A stretch of DNA of 64,000 nucleotides from Fodinicola feengrottensis (GCF_010993775.1 NZ_WOTO01000017.1:62001-126000), one strand, 5' to 3'; positions 19,980-29,474 are shown, numbered from the stretch's first letter. The notes: generated by a model not told the origin, from the letters alone. Numbers and translations: made by a program.

Positions 19980-20582
19980 CTAGCCAGCTCGCCCCGCCGC
20001 TATACCTGGCCGCAAATTCCACTCCACTATCTCCTCAGAGCCACTCCCACCCACCTGCCCTGCCGACAGGCGATAGGCCGTATCCAGATCATCGAAAACT
20101 GTCAACAGCGGTAGATCGCGTGCAGCCGTCGGTTCAAGTGCGGCGCGCAACAGAATGCGGTCCGTCCAGAGCTCCATCGTCAAGAACGTGAGCGCACTCT
20201 CCGGCAGTGCTTCCATCAAACGAAAACCCTTGGCAGGCTCGCGCCGCTGGGAAGCCGAGTCGAGGTCTCGTCTATCGGCACAACAGTCTTGCCGTACGCC
20301 TCATCCTCAGACCGGACTATCAGTGAAGTTGCCGTTTCGCTGACTCCAGGGACGAAAACCCGATCCATTACCTCCGGAGTATGCGAGCTCCAGCCAGCTC
20401 CCGACACAGCGCGAAATGCCGTTCCCCCCATCATCGGCAACGCCAAGCGCCGATCGGCCGTCGCTCGCGGTCATCCGGAGGTTCACCCGATGGGGCCAGA
20501 GTTCCACGGTCAGCAGCACACCCATCCCGGCGATGTGCTTCACCGGCACAAGAATCCTGGGAAGCGGGAAAGGCTGGCCCAT
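19980..20582 (-). CDS. Hypothetical protein with two repeated beta-rich units, frame-broken
   Basis: Three short frames join (breaks ~20420 and ~20220) into one protein of ~200 residues starting MGQPFPLPRILVPV at 20582. Two segments resemble each other: GVLLTVELWPHRVNLRM near the start and LTFLTMELWTDRILLRAAL near the end, suggesting duplication of one domain. Between them a segment VMDRVFVPGVSETATSLIV looks like a beta-hairpin. No signal peptide, membrane helix or catalytic motif is seen, and I do not recognise the family. Confidence 0.6.
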
Positions 20583-20695
20583 GGCACTACTCTAGCGTTG
20601 GGCCGGCGAGTGGCCGGAACGATGCTGAGGTCACAAGGCAATGTAGCCGGGCCGCTGGGCAGATGTCCCGCCCAGCTGCCCAGCTGCATTGACCG

Positions 20696-21886
20696 CTAGT
20701 TGGGATTCTGTGCGTGGGTCAGGGTTTCCCAGGCGACGAACAGGCTGTTCGTACCCGCCGGCCGGTTGTTTTCCGTCAGCGTCTGGGTGTTGGCCATGGC
20801 GTTGCCCAACCGGAAGCTGAGCGCGTTGAAGCCGACCTCGGTGACTGGGCCGAGGCCACGGTTCACCGACCCTTTGCACAGCCATGAAGGGGGCCCGGTG
20901 CCCAGCTCGTACAGGGACTGGAAACCCAGCGCATACCGCAGCCGAGTGCCAGTGTCACCGGTGTAGAGATCAGTGCCCTGGATGCGAGACGTCTCCGCGA
21001 CATCGGAAATGGAAGCGATCCCGTAGCCGGTGTGAGTGAAGTCCCGACACGTTTCCTGGGTCAGACCATTGACAAAGGTGCTCTGACCTTGCCAATAGCC
21101 GATGATCTGCGCGCTGGTGTTCAGCCCGCTACCCGGGACGGTCTTGGGCAGCGAACCGTCCGACGTCAGGTAAACGTACGCAGGCACCCGCAGCAGGTAT
21201 TTGGCCATCGCCTTGTCGTAGTTCGACTTGTCGTCCAGGAACACCGAAATACCAACTGCCGCCTCCATCATGGCGAGTTCCCAGTTGCCGTTGCTGTTGC
21301 TGCCCTTGATCACCACCGGCAGGTAGACATTGCGCAGCATGGTGGCGAAACGGTTCATGTTCGGCCAGCCGCCGGTGTACGTGTAGCGGATGATTTCGGC
21401 GGCCCGCGGCCACACCGAGCCGGCCCAACCGGTCTGCAGCGGCGCGTTGCTGTTGGTGTGGTTGGTGATCGTCGCCGACCACGCGTCCATCAGCCGGATG
21501 GCTTCGGTGGCATAGCTCGTGTTGCGGGTGACATACCACGCGAGCGCATCGGTGTAGGCGGCGATCGCGTCCTGCCGTTCGTCCGTACAGCCCAGGTTCG
21601 GGTCCGAGTAGGGGCCGCATTCGACCACCGAGCGCGGCTTTGGCGTACGCGAAAGAGACGCGTACGCACTGCCGATCATCTGATCGTAGGCCGCTTTCCA
21701 CGGCTGCGCGTTGGCGTTTACCTTGGTGCGTACGAAGTCCAGCTGGGCCTGGCTGACCAGCACGCCGGGATGGACGAAGGTGGCCGGCGCGGCGACCGCG
21801 GGCGTGGTCGCCAGCGGAGCCGTGAACAGGGTCGCGAGCATCGCGATCAGGAGCAAGAAGATCTTTGCGGGACGTTTCCTGGACAT
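20696..21886 (-). CDS. Secreted alginate lyase family protein (PL5-like toroid)
   Basis: Intact at 396 residues. The N terminus MSRKRPAKIFLLLIAMLATL with an AVAAPA site is a Sec signal peptide. The mature part follows the alginate_lyase (alpha/alpha toroid) pattern: FVHPGVLVSQAQLDFVR, DALAWYVTRNTSYATEAIRLM, NGNWELAMMEAAVGISVF and DFTHTGYGIASISDVAETS; the Asn-Trp-Glu and His-Thr-Gly-Tyr pieces are likely active-site elements. Probable role: eliminative cleavage of an extracellular uronate polysaccharide. The next feature upstream is ~230 bases without a gene. Confidence 0.82.
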   Translation of the reverse strand: MSRKRPAKIFLLLIAMLATLFTAPLATTPAVAAPATFVHPGVLVSQAQLDFVRTKVNANAQPWKAAYDQMIGSAYASLSRTPKPRSVVECGPYSDPNLGCTDERQDAIAAYTDALAWYVTRNTSYATEAIRLMDAWSATITNHTNSNAPLQTGWAGSVWPRAAEIIRYTYTGGWPNMNRFATMLRNVYLPVVIKGSNSNGNWELAMMEAAVGISVFLDDKSNYDKAMAKYLLRVPAYVYLTSDGSLPKTVPGSGLNTSAQIIGYWQGQSTFVNGLTQETCRDFTHTGYGIASISDVAETSRIQGTDLYTGDTGTRLRYALGFQSLYELGTGPPSWLCKGSVNRGLGPVTEVGFNALSFRLGNAMANTQTLTENNRPAGTNSLFVAWETLTHAQNPN

Positions 21887-22117
21887 GGCACTCCCCGGTG
21901 ACGGCGAAGGCTGAAAGTGACCCGGATCACCCGTGGATGACGTGCCTCAGTTTCATGTCCAGGACATCGGCCGTCAAGACCTTCGAGCACCCTTTTTATT
22001 CAACAAAAACTAAGACGTTCACACCCATGAATTCACTGTTCAGCGGACTGAATATTTCGGCTCAGCTGAATTGATCCACCCGAGCCGCGACAAACTCCCG
22101 CATGGACCGCGCCGGCG
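21887..22117. promoter_or_regulatory. Leader region of the lyase gene
   Basis: 231 bases without a coding frame. The part 21985-22075 is markedly A+T rich for this genome and contains an inverted repeat TTCAGC-n20-GCTGAA around the sequence GGACTGAATATTTCGGCTCA. It also contains the space behind the stop of the ferritin-like gene. A promoter and operator for the lyase gene are expected here, but no factor can be named. Confidence 0.35.
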
Positions 22118-23326
22118 TCACATGAAGTTGCGGGTGTGCAGCGCGGACAGGTCGGCCGCCTCGTCGGCAGGGAAACCCAGGTGCACCAACCGGCGTTGGC
22201 GTCCATCGTCCATCTCCGACTGCAGCTTCTGTACGGCGTCATAGCCGTTGGCGATCGCCGCCGGTGTCCAGTCGCCGGCCGCGAGGATCACCAGCGAGTC
22301 GAAAACGTCCTGGTTGAGCCCAGCGGTGTCCACCAGCGCCGCGTACCTGCGCTCCACCGCCGCCCGCATGCGGCTTCGCACCGACGGGTCCTTTTCGGCC
22401 TGGTGCTGGAGATGTGCGACTCCGAAAGCCACATGCCGGGCTTCGTCTCGGCGGGCCAGCCGGGTGACCTGACGCGTCACCGGATCCGGCGCGTGCCGGT
22501 CGAGAAACTCCAGTAGATTGAGAAAACTCCCCTCCCCCAGCACCGACAACAAAAATGACGCCATCGAGAACTCGGCCTCGGTCAGCAGGGTGGCCAGCGA
22601 CTCTCGCCCACTGGCCGACGACGTACCCATTTCCTTACCACGCAACAACGCTCGCCGGGTGAAAACCTCCATGTGCCGCGCCTCATCGGCGGCCTGCACC
22701 GCCAGCAGCTGCAGAACTTCCCGGAAATGCGGGTGAATCCGGGCCAGCAGCTTGGCCGGGATGACCAGCGCGGCCTGCTCGTTTTCTACCAAATAGGTCA
22801 TCACTTGTACGACCGCCTGCTCGATCTCTGACGGCAACACGAAATCCGCATTCCAGTCAACAGCGGTGTTCGGATCCCACTGCGCGGAGGCAGCGTGGGC
22901 GTAGAGTGCCGGGGCGATCTCCGCCCACACCAAGTCGCGATCGGTGATGTCGAAGGGCGTCTTCGGTCCGCCACCCTCGACAAGGGCTCCTCGCGCGGCC
23001 AGTCCAGTCCTCAGTCTGTCGGCGGACGGACTGCTGACGATGCCCTCGACGGCCGCACCGCCGGCTCGTTGGGCCCCCGCCCAACGATCCAGATCAGCCT
23101 GCCCTCGTACGATCCGCGCCGGTTCTCCCGCACCGGGGTCGAGCCGCTGGCTGATCCGATGCCCGGACCGCCGGCACCAGGCCTCCACATGCACTCGCAG
23201 AGCCGGATCCGTGCCGTGGACGACGAGTTCTTCGCCTGGATCCAGGGTTTTCAGCGCCTGTTGCAGCAGGATGTGCGCCCCACGCTCGAAACCGAGGTTC
23301 TCCAGGTCCAGCAGGTGGTCGGTCAT
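22118..23326 (-). CDS. TusA-like domain fused to ferritin-like di-iron domain
   Basis: Intact at 402 residues. Residues ~5-65 resemble the sulfur-carrier TusA fold (LDLENLGFERGAHILLQQAL, LDPGEELVVHGTDP, EAWCRRSGHRI), but the catalytic CPxP motif is replaced by FERG. Residues ~160-340 have a complete carboxylate-bridged di-iron pattern: NEQAA, DEARHMEVF, GEGSF and DEARHVAFG, as in ferritin-like oxygenases and reductases. No signal peptide, so cytoplasmic. It overlaps the upstream PhnD-like gene by four bases (ATGA), so the two should act together. Substrate unknown. Confidence 0.8.
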   Translation of the reverse strand: MTDHLLDLENLGFERGAHILLQQALKTLDPGEELVVHGTDPALRVHVEAWCRRSGHRISQRLDPGAGEPARIVRGQADLDRWAGAQRAGGAAVEGIVSSPSADRLRTGLAARGALVEGGGPKTPFDITDRDLVWAEIAPALYAHAASAQWDPNTAVDWNADFVLPSEIEQAVVQVMTYLVENEQAALVIPAKLLARIHPHFREVLQLLAVQAADEARHMEVFTRRALLRGKEMGTSSASGRESLATLLTEAEFSMASFLLSVLGEGSFLNLLEFLDRHAPDPVTRQVTRLARRDEARHVAFGVAHLQHQAEKDPSVRSRMRAAVERRYAALVDTAGLNQDVFDSLVILAAGDWTPAAIANGYDAVQKLQSEMDDGRQRRLVHLGFPADEAADLSALHTRNFM

Positions 23327-24172
23327 GGCGTGTATTCCGCCGCGGTCACCCGCCCCTGCTCATCGTAGAAACCGTCCTCGTCCACCGCCGTTTCCAGCAG
23401 CACGTAGCCGGACTCACGCCCCTCCCGCCAGGCGGTCAGACCCTCCAGATCCAGCAACGGCCTGACCTCCGCGTCCGCGTACGACATGGACAGCAGTAAT
23501 TCGCCAAAAGTCGCCAAGCTCAGGCGTGGACCCGTCGACCACCGTCATGTTGCAGTGGTCGTACGGTGCTGTCTGACCGATGATTCTGGTGCTACCGGCG
23601 GGGAAAGTGCCTTCCCGGCCGAACAGCAGGTGATTCGCGTCGATCACCGCGACAGCCTCGACCTCGCCGGCGATCAACGCCCGAGCCGCGTCCCGCTCCC
23701 CGCCGATGTGGTCGCCATGCAGGCCGACACCCACGTCGTATCGCCGGATAGTGACGTTCTCGCCAGGCGTCAATCCGGCCGTACGCAGGAAAGAACGCGG
23801 GATCAGGGTACCCTGCGGCGAGTCGACCGCACCGACCCCGACGGCCTGGTCCTTAAGATCGGCGGGCTTCTCGTACGCGGAGTCGCTCCGCACCACGATC
23901 ACCGAGGTGAGATCGCGGTCAGTGTCGCGCATGACGAGCGGGCGCACGGCCCGGCCACCGCTTCGCGCCAGCCGCTGGGACCGGATCCATGCCAGCGGCG
24001 AGTTCCAGGCCGCCTGGATCCGGCCAGCGACCAGATCTTCCACCTGCCGCTCACAGTTCGAGTAGAGCACGTAGTCGAACGGCAAGTCGTGGTCCCGCAG
24101 CCACGTCCGGAAGCCGTTCCAGATGGTGACGACCTTCGGATCGTACGCGACCGCACCCATGATCAATGTCAT
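23323..24172 (-). CDS. PhnD-like periplasmic-binding-fold protein without signal peptide
   Basis: ATG 24172 follows AAAGGAAAAG. The protein (~283 residues) has the phosphate/phosphonate-binding PhnD family pattern: SNCERQVEDLVAGRIQAAWN, LTSVIVVRSDSAYEKPADL, VDSPQGTLIPRSFL, ALIAGEVEAVAVIDANHL. A one-base break near 23520 precedes the C terminus, which contains LLSMSYADAEVRPLLDLEG and ends AAEYTP. There is no signal peptide or lipobox and no permease or ATPase gene nearby, so it may be a cytoplasmic ligand-binding or enzymatic derivative. It is co-translated with the TusA/ferritin-like gene. Confidence 0.78.
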
Positions 24173-24449
24173 CGACTTTTCCTTTGAACACGGGAAGGCC
24201 GAAGGTGGCTCACCCGACGAAGTCACCAGCCGTCAGACTATAGGCGGGTCATTAGGGTGTCCATACTCGTCGTACGACATGCCGCTTTTGCGCCACCCAC
24301 CACCCGAGCGGTGTCCCCTTCCGGCCGCCGGTTTAGCGTTCAAACGGATACCGCCCGCAGCGGCTCTGCCATCGGCCAGAAAGCAGCGAGGTAGGCCATT
24401 CGACTGCCGCGTCAGTGGACCCCGCGAGGATGCCGGTCACCGACAGCGT

Positions 24450-25316
24450 TCAGCTCAATCCCGCGCTCCATCTCGTCTCCGTCGCCGACCAGGTCGTCAA
24501 TCGCAGATCAGAATTCACCTCATCCTTTCCTGATGGGATAGCTGGCAGCGGATCACCCGTTTCGAGCAACGTTTTCAAACCGGACAACAGATGTGGCCAG
24601 CCGCCACCGATCATTTCCGGCAGCGCGGAACCGGGTTCGAAACCGTCATGGAGCACGGTCAACTTCACGAGTTCACCGAGTGGCTCGAGCTGGAATGTCA
24701 CCTTCGACCGGCGCTCGGCGGCAAGGGCGGCCCGTACGTCCTCGGCCAACCCCACCGCCTCGGCGAACTCCGGGGTGAAGGTGTGCCACGTGTACGAAAG
24801 TCGCTGGTACGGATCAGACTCGAGGACGACCTGGGCTGGATCGGCGATGATCGCGCCATTCTGCTCCCAGGTCATCGTCGAACCGACTTTCCAGTCGGTT
24901 TCAAAGTTTGCCTGCCAATATCGACGGGTAAATGCAGGCTCCGTCAACGCCCGCCACAGCCGTTCCGGAGTGGTTTTGATGTACGTCGTATAGACAAACT
25001 CGTCCATCGGCTCGAGCTCCAATGCTGTCTTGAGATCGGCGAGCGCACGAACTCGCTCGCGGTCGTATTGGTTGATCCATCGCTGGGCGATCGCGTTGAT
25101 CGGCTCGGCGTTCAGGTAATGCAGTTTTTCCCGACCCTGCCACACGATCGCGACGAGGTTCGCCGCTTCCAGGACGGCCAGGTGTTTGCTGACCGACTGC
25201 CGCGCCATCGACAGCCCCGCGCACAACTCACGCAGCGTCTGGCCGTTCCGCGCGTTCAGATTGTCCAGCAGCCGGCGCCGGCTCGCGTCGGCCAGCGCCT
25301 TGAACACCTCATCCAT
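24450..25316 (-). CDS. ArsR-type regulator fused to SRPBCC (AHSA1) domain
   Basis: Intact at 288 residues. Residues 1-95 form an ArsR winged helix (MDEVFKALADASRRRLLDNL, MARQSVSKHLAVLEAANLV). From ~105 an activator-of-Hsp90-like SRPBCC domain follows (VYTTYIKTTPERLWRALTEP, FTRRYWQANFETDWKVGS), a hydrophobic-cavity fold that could bind the inducer. The C-terminal ~25 residues after PLPAIPSGKDE look unrelated and may reflect an indel near the stop. The strongly palindromic site 12 bases upstream (25328-25379) suggests autoregulation. Confidence 0.85.
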   Translation of the reverse strand: MDEVFKALADASRRRLLDNLNARNGQTLRELCAGLSMARQSVSKHLAVLEAANLVAIVWQGREKLHYLNAEPINAIAQRWINQYDRERVRALADLKTALELEPMDEFVYTTYIKTTPERLWRALTEPAFTRRYWQANFETDWKVGSTMTWEQNGAIIADPAQVVLESDPYQRLSYTWHTFTPEFAEAVGLAEDVRAALAAERRSKVTFQLEPLGELVKLTVLHDGFEPGSALPEMIGGGWPHLLSGLKTLLETGDPLPAIPSGKDEVNSDLRLTTWSATETRWSAGLS

Positions 25317-25327
25317 TCGCCATCCTC

Positions 25328-25379
25328 ACATGCAGCCGTTCGGCTGCCTCAGAGGATAGGCAGCCGAACGGCTGCATGT
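25328..25379. promoter_or_regulatory. Double palindromic operator of the ArsR-SRPBCC gene
   Basis: Two 21-base arms, 25328-25348 and 25359-25379, are perfect inverted copies around the 10-base centre TCAGAGGATA. Each arm is itself a near-palindrome, GCAGCCG-TT-CGGCTGC. The element therefore offers two equal operator sites 31 bases apart directly before the start of the ArsR-type gene. Confidence 0.65.
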
Positions 25380-25380
25380 C

Positions 25381-25777
25381 AACCGCCACACTGTTTTGAG
25401 ATGTTGATCTTGATTAGTTGGCTCGTACGAAAAAAGATGAAGCTGCGCAACCTGGGCCTGTCGCCGGGGCGACCGTTTGTGGCGGGCAGAGCTGGAAGAG
25501 CGACGAATATTCCGCCTCTGTCGCGGCTGCGAAGAAGACCGGTGCGGTGGTGTACGTCGCCCGGCGAGGTCCTGGGTCAGGTCTGATTTTCACAGTGGCA
25601 CCACGTGGAGACGTATGGGCGGCCTCATTACCGCCTCGTAGAAAACAAGCAGTTGAGTATCGGGCCAGAGCGCTTTAAAAGGGAAGTTGTCCACAGGGGG
25701 GTTAAGTGGTCCGTTTCTTATCCACAGAAACGAAAACTGACGCCCCGACTGTCGGTAGCGACCAGTAAAATTGGGTC
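25381..25777. other. Non-coding stretch before the HNH gene
   Basis: About 400 bases without a supported gene. Near 25403-25420 is GTTGATCTTGATTAGTTGG, closely related to the arm of the long inverted repeat at 52051. An 86-codon frame at 25418-25678 has no recognisable similarity. Two DnaA-box-like words lie near the right end (25687-25726). Confidence 0.4.
25687..25726 (+). promoter_or_regulatory. Pair of DnaA-box-like sequences
   Basis: TTGTCCACA (25687-25695) and TTATCCACA (25718-25726) match the actinobacterial DnaA-box consensus in the same orientation, 31 bases apart. They lie 52 bases upstream of the DUF222/HNH gene. No other origin features (dnaA, dnaN, box cluster) are present, so this is not an origin. 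Confidence 0.45.
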
Positions 25778-27036
25778 ATGAGCAAAAAACGAAGGCGACC
25801 AGAATTCACCGACCCGAACAAGCAGCCGTGGCGGACCATGCCACCGAGCTGGGTTCCTCTGCAGATGCTGGAGGAACTCGACCGGTACGGCCGGGCCGAC
25901 GCGGACACCGCGCTGGCCGCGATCGAAACCTTGGATAAGGTGATTTCGTACACCCAGGCGATGCAGATGCGGTTCATGAACCGCTTCACCAACGCCCGCC
26001 CCGCCGTAGGCGCACCTCCAAATACGCGGCCGGTGAAATCGCCGCCTCGCTGACCTGGAGCCTGTCAGCGGCCCAGAAACGACTGAATTTGGCGTACCAA
26101 CTCGTCCACGAACTCCCCGGCACCATGGCCGGGATGTCCCACGGTCACCTTGACCTGCGTAAAGCGTTCACGTTCGCGGACCAGGTCGGCCACCTCTCAC
26201 CCGAAGACGCACAGAAAGTCGAAGAGAAAGTGCTACCCGGCGCCGACTCCAAGACGCCTCGATCGATCCGAGACAGGGCCCGCCGGGAGGTCATCAAAAT
26301 CGACCCCGCCGCCGCCGAAACCCGCCGCAAGAAACTAGTCGCCGAGAGGCGAGTAGAAAAACAACCCTGCGAAGACGGCATGGCTCTACTGGGCGCGTTC
26401 CTGCCCGCCGAATCCGCAGAGGCGATCTACCGTCGCATCGACACGATCGCCCGCAGCCTTAAAACCAAAGACGAGACTCGGACGATGGACGCTTTGCGAG
26501 CGGATGCGTTGACCGATCTGTGCCTGGGCGTGCCCAGCAACGTACGCACCAAAATCGAACTCCGTGTCGACGCCACCACGCTGATGGGTCTGGACGACAA
26601 CCCAGCTATTTTGAGTGGCTATGGTCCGATGACCGCGCAACGCGCCCGCGAACTGGCTGGAGATGAAAGCAGTGAGTGGTACCGAATTCTCACCGACCCC
26701 GTCAGCGGAGTGGTCATCGACCATGGCCGTACGCGCTATCGCCCCACCAAGGCACTACGGGATTTGGTGAACGCACGGGACCAGCGATGCTGCGGCCCAG
26801 CCTGCAACAGGCCGGCGGCGACGTGCCAGTTCGACCACACCATCCCTTTCCGCGACCCAGAAGGTAAAAAACCGCGTACGACAGCACCGGACCAGCATGC
26901 AAATTCCACAACGACATCAAAGAACACGGCTGGACCGTCACCCAACCCACACCAGGACGATTCCTGTGGACCAGCCCCACCGGACGAACGTACGACGTCA
27001 CACCCAACGGACGAATACCCACCACCACCGTTCTAA
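25778..27036 (+). CDS. DUF222 / HNH endonuclease (13E12 repeat family), frame-broken
   Basis: Starts MSKKRRRPEF at ATG 25778. A helical DUF222 part includes LVHELPGTMAGMSHGHLDLR and LPAESAEAIYRRIDTIA. The C-terminal HNH nuclease has RDQRCCGPACNRPA, QFDHTIPFRDPEG and, after a break in an A6 run near 26870, CKFHNDIKEHGW and WTSPTGRTYDV. A second break is near 26010. About 420 residues. These nucleases are multi-copy in many actinobacterial genomes and their role is unsettled. The precise end is uncertain because of the last frame change. It is convergent with the acyl-CoA dehydrogenase. Confidence 0.8.
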
Positions 27037-27133
27037 CGGCAGGAACGGCGCCCCGCGAACCCGGGCTCACCACCGCCAGCGAGAGTCGCCCTGCGTGTCA
27101 GGCCGAAAACACCGTTCATGGCACAGTCCCGCT

Positions 27134-28423
27134 TTATTCGTTGGACGCGTACGTGTCCAACAGGGAGCCGAATTTGGCGCGGGCCGCCTCTCGGCGGGTG
27201 GGGACGTGCTCGGTCGGCACGTCGGCTGGTCGGTAGTCGCGCAGGATCCGACGGGCGACCGTCACCTTGTGCACCTCGTCCGGGCCGTCGTAGATCCGGG
27301 CCGCGCGAGCGTGCCGATACATCGCCTCCAGCGGCAGGTCGGTGGTGTAGCCGAGCGAGCCGTGCGCCTGAATGGCCCTGTCGATCACGTTGTAGAGCAC
27401 CGAAGCGCCCCAGAACTTGATCATCGCGATCTCGCTTAACGAGGCAGCTACGCCCTCGGTGTCCATTTTCCAGGCCGCGTGCAACGTCATCAGCCGGGCG
27501 GCCTGCATTCGCCGCGGAGCTGGCCACCCAGTCCTGGACGAGCTGTTTGTCGGCCAGCACCGACCCGTGCACATAGCGGCTGACCGCCCGCTCGCAGAGC
27601 ATGTCGAACGCTCGGCGCGACTGGCCGAGCCAGCGCATGCAGTGGTGGATCCGGCCCGGTCCCAGCCGCTTCTGCGCCAGTACGAAACCGTCGCCGACCT
27701 CCCCGATCAGATTTTCCACCGGCACATGGACATCCTCGTAAATGATCTCGGCATGCCCACCGGGCTCGCCGGTCCGTTCGTACGGGTGCCCCATGGTCGG
27801 GATGTCGCGCAGGATCCGGACTCCAGGAGTGTCGACTGGTACGACGATCATCGACGCCCGCCGACGCGGTGCCGCGTCCGGATCGGTGACCACCATGACA
27901 ATCAGGAAATCGGCCGTCGAGCCGTTGGACGTGAACCATTTGTGGCCGTTGATCACCCATTCGCCGCCGTCCCGTACGGCCCGGGTGGTCAGCAGGGTCG
28001 GGTCGGCGCCTGCTGCGCCCGGCTCGGTCATTGAGAACGCGCTGCGCAGTTTTCCTTCCAACAATGGATACATCCAGCGCTGCTTCTGTTCTTCGTTGGC
28101 GCCCAAAGCCAACAGCTCGGCATTGCCGGAATCCGGCGCGTTGTTCCCGAAAACGCTGGGAGCATAGGCACAAGCACCGAGAATTTCGTGCATCAGCCCC
28201 AGTTTCACCTGCCCGAAGCCACCACCGCCAAGCTCGGGCGGCAAATGCGCGGCCCACAACCCCTGCCGCTTCACCTCTTCCTTCAACGGCTCGGTCAGTT
28301 TCGCCAACAGCTCACGATCCGGCTCGAGCGTTTCCAGCGGCATGATCTCGTCTCGTACGAAATCACGCATCCAGGCCAGTTTTTCGCGGCGAACTCCGGT
28401 TCGGTGCTGAAATCCCAGGCCAT
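27134..28423 (-). CDS. Acyl-CoA dehydrogenase
   Basis: ATG 28423 (MAWDFSTEPEFAAK) follows AAAGGATTTTCG. Seen: the FAD/substrate segments FSMTEPGAAGADPTLL and NGHKWFTSNGSTADF, RIHHCMRWLGQSRRAFDML, and the C-terminal GSLGYTTDLPLE and RIYDGPDEVHKVTVAR. The DGPDEVH motif places it with the ACAD10/11-like and related branched or long-chain enzymes. Breaks near 28385 and 27510. About 429 residues. It is the last gene of the operon enoyl-CoA hydratase - phosphotransferase - acyl-CoA dehydrogenase, so it probably belongs to breakdown of an unusual acyl-CoA. Confidence 0.9.
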
Positions 28424-28457
28424 CGAAAATCCTTTCAGGACAGGTAACCCATGGCGG

Positions 28458-29471
28458 TCACGAGAGCTCCAGCGCGATCGTCGCCTGAGTGTGCTCTTGC
28501 TCGGTTCGTACGTCCGCGTCAAACCCGTCAGCGCCCATCACGCCGGCCAGGTATCTGGCTCGTACGCCAGCGCCGATGCACGCCCCTCGCCAGCGCGCGA
28601 AAGCCTCGTAGAACGGCAGTTCCGACACATCCCGGCCGGAGAGTTTCGCATAGTGCTCGGCGAGTTGTTCCCTGCTGGGAAAACCTGGCGCAGTACTCGG
28701 GCCCTCAATGGTCGGCGGCACATCATCGCCGGGCTGGCCCCAGGACGCACTCAGCCAGCCGAGATCGGCGAGCGGCTCACCCACTGTCGCGAGCTCCCAG
28801 TCAAATACCGCCAAAACCCGGCCGTCTGAACCAAAAGACAGGTTTCCAGGCCGAAAATCACCGTGCACGATCCCCGTTCGCTGCGCTGGTACGTGCGTGG
28901 ACAGCGCGTCATGGACACGGTCCAGCAGCACGAGGTCCGGCGAACCGGACTGGTGCAGCTGCCGCCGCCACCGTCGCAGCTGCCGCTCGACGTAGCCCTC
29001 CTCGCGTACGAGATCACCGAGTCCGACCGTCACTGGATCGACCGCGTGCAGCCTCGCCATCACCTCAATCAGACCAAAACTCGCTTGCTGTCGAGCAGTC
29101 AACGCGAGTGCTGCGGCAGCTTCCTCGTCGGCCAGCACCAGCCCATCGACGAATCCCATCACGTAGAACTCGGCGCCGGTGACAGCCGGATCGGCGCAGT
29201 ACGCCAACGGTTCCGGTACGGGCACCTCGGTCGAGGCCAGAGCCGTCACGAACCGCCACTCCCGGCGCATGTCATGGGCAGTACTGAGTACCCCACCGGT
29301 GGGCGGACGGCGCAGCGCACGTACGACACCAACGGCGTCGGTGACGCGATAGGTCAGGTTCGATCGTCCACCGGACACCAACGAAAACTCGACCGGCTCG
29401 ACCAAGCCGTCGATATTTTCGGCGAGCCACCGGCCCACCGTCGCCGGCTCGATACCGGACAGGCTCGGCAT
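28458..29471 (-). CDS. APH-family phosphotransferase (ACAD10/11 N-terminal type)
   Basis: Intact at 337 residues. Kinase-like fold: SLVSGGRSNLTYRV, catalytic loop GIVHGDFRPGN and metal-binding VFDWELATVGEPLADLGWL. This version is often encoded next to, or fused to, acyl-CoA dehydrogenases as in human ACAD10/ACAD11, where the kinase phosphorylates 4-hydroxyacyl-CoAs before dehydrogenation-linked conversion. The neighbour on each side is an acyl-CoA enzyme, which supports that role. The start lies three bases after the hydratase stop. Confidence 0.87.
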   Translation of the reverse strand: MPSLSGIEPATVGRWLAENIDGLVEPVEFSLVSGGRSNLTYRVTDAVGVVRALRRPPTGGVLSTAHDMRREWRFVTALASTEVPVPEPLAYCADPAVTGAEFYVMGFVDGLVLADEEAAAALALTARQQASFGLIEVMARLHAVDPVTVGLGDLVREEGYVERQLRRWRRQLHQSGSPDLVLLDRVHDALSTHVPAQRTGIVHGDFRPGNLSFGSDGRVLAVFDWELATVGEPLADLGWLSASWGQPGDDVPPTIEGPSTAPGFPSREQLAEHYAKLSGRDVSELPFYEAFARWRGACIGAGVRARYLAGVMGADGFDADVRTEQEHTQATIALELS

Positions 29472-29474
29472 CGC

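Noticed and set aside
25418-25678. 86-codon frame starting TTG in the gap before the HNH gene
   Set aside because: It overlaps the repeat-like segment, has no good ribosome site and shows no domain or hydrophobic pattern, so coding is not supported.
25687-25726. Chromosomal origin of replication
   Set aside because: Only two DnaA-box-like words, with no dnaA/dnaN neighbourhood or box cluster.
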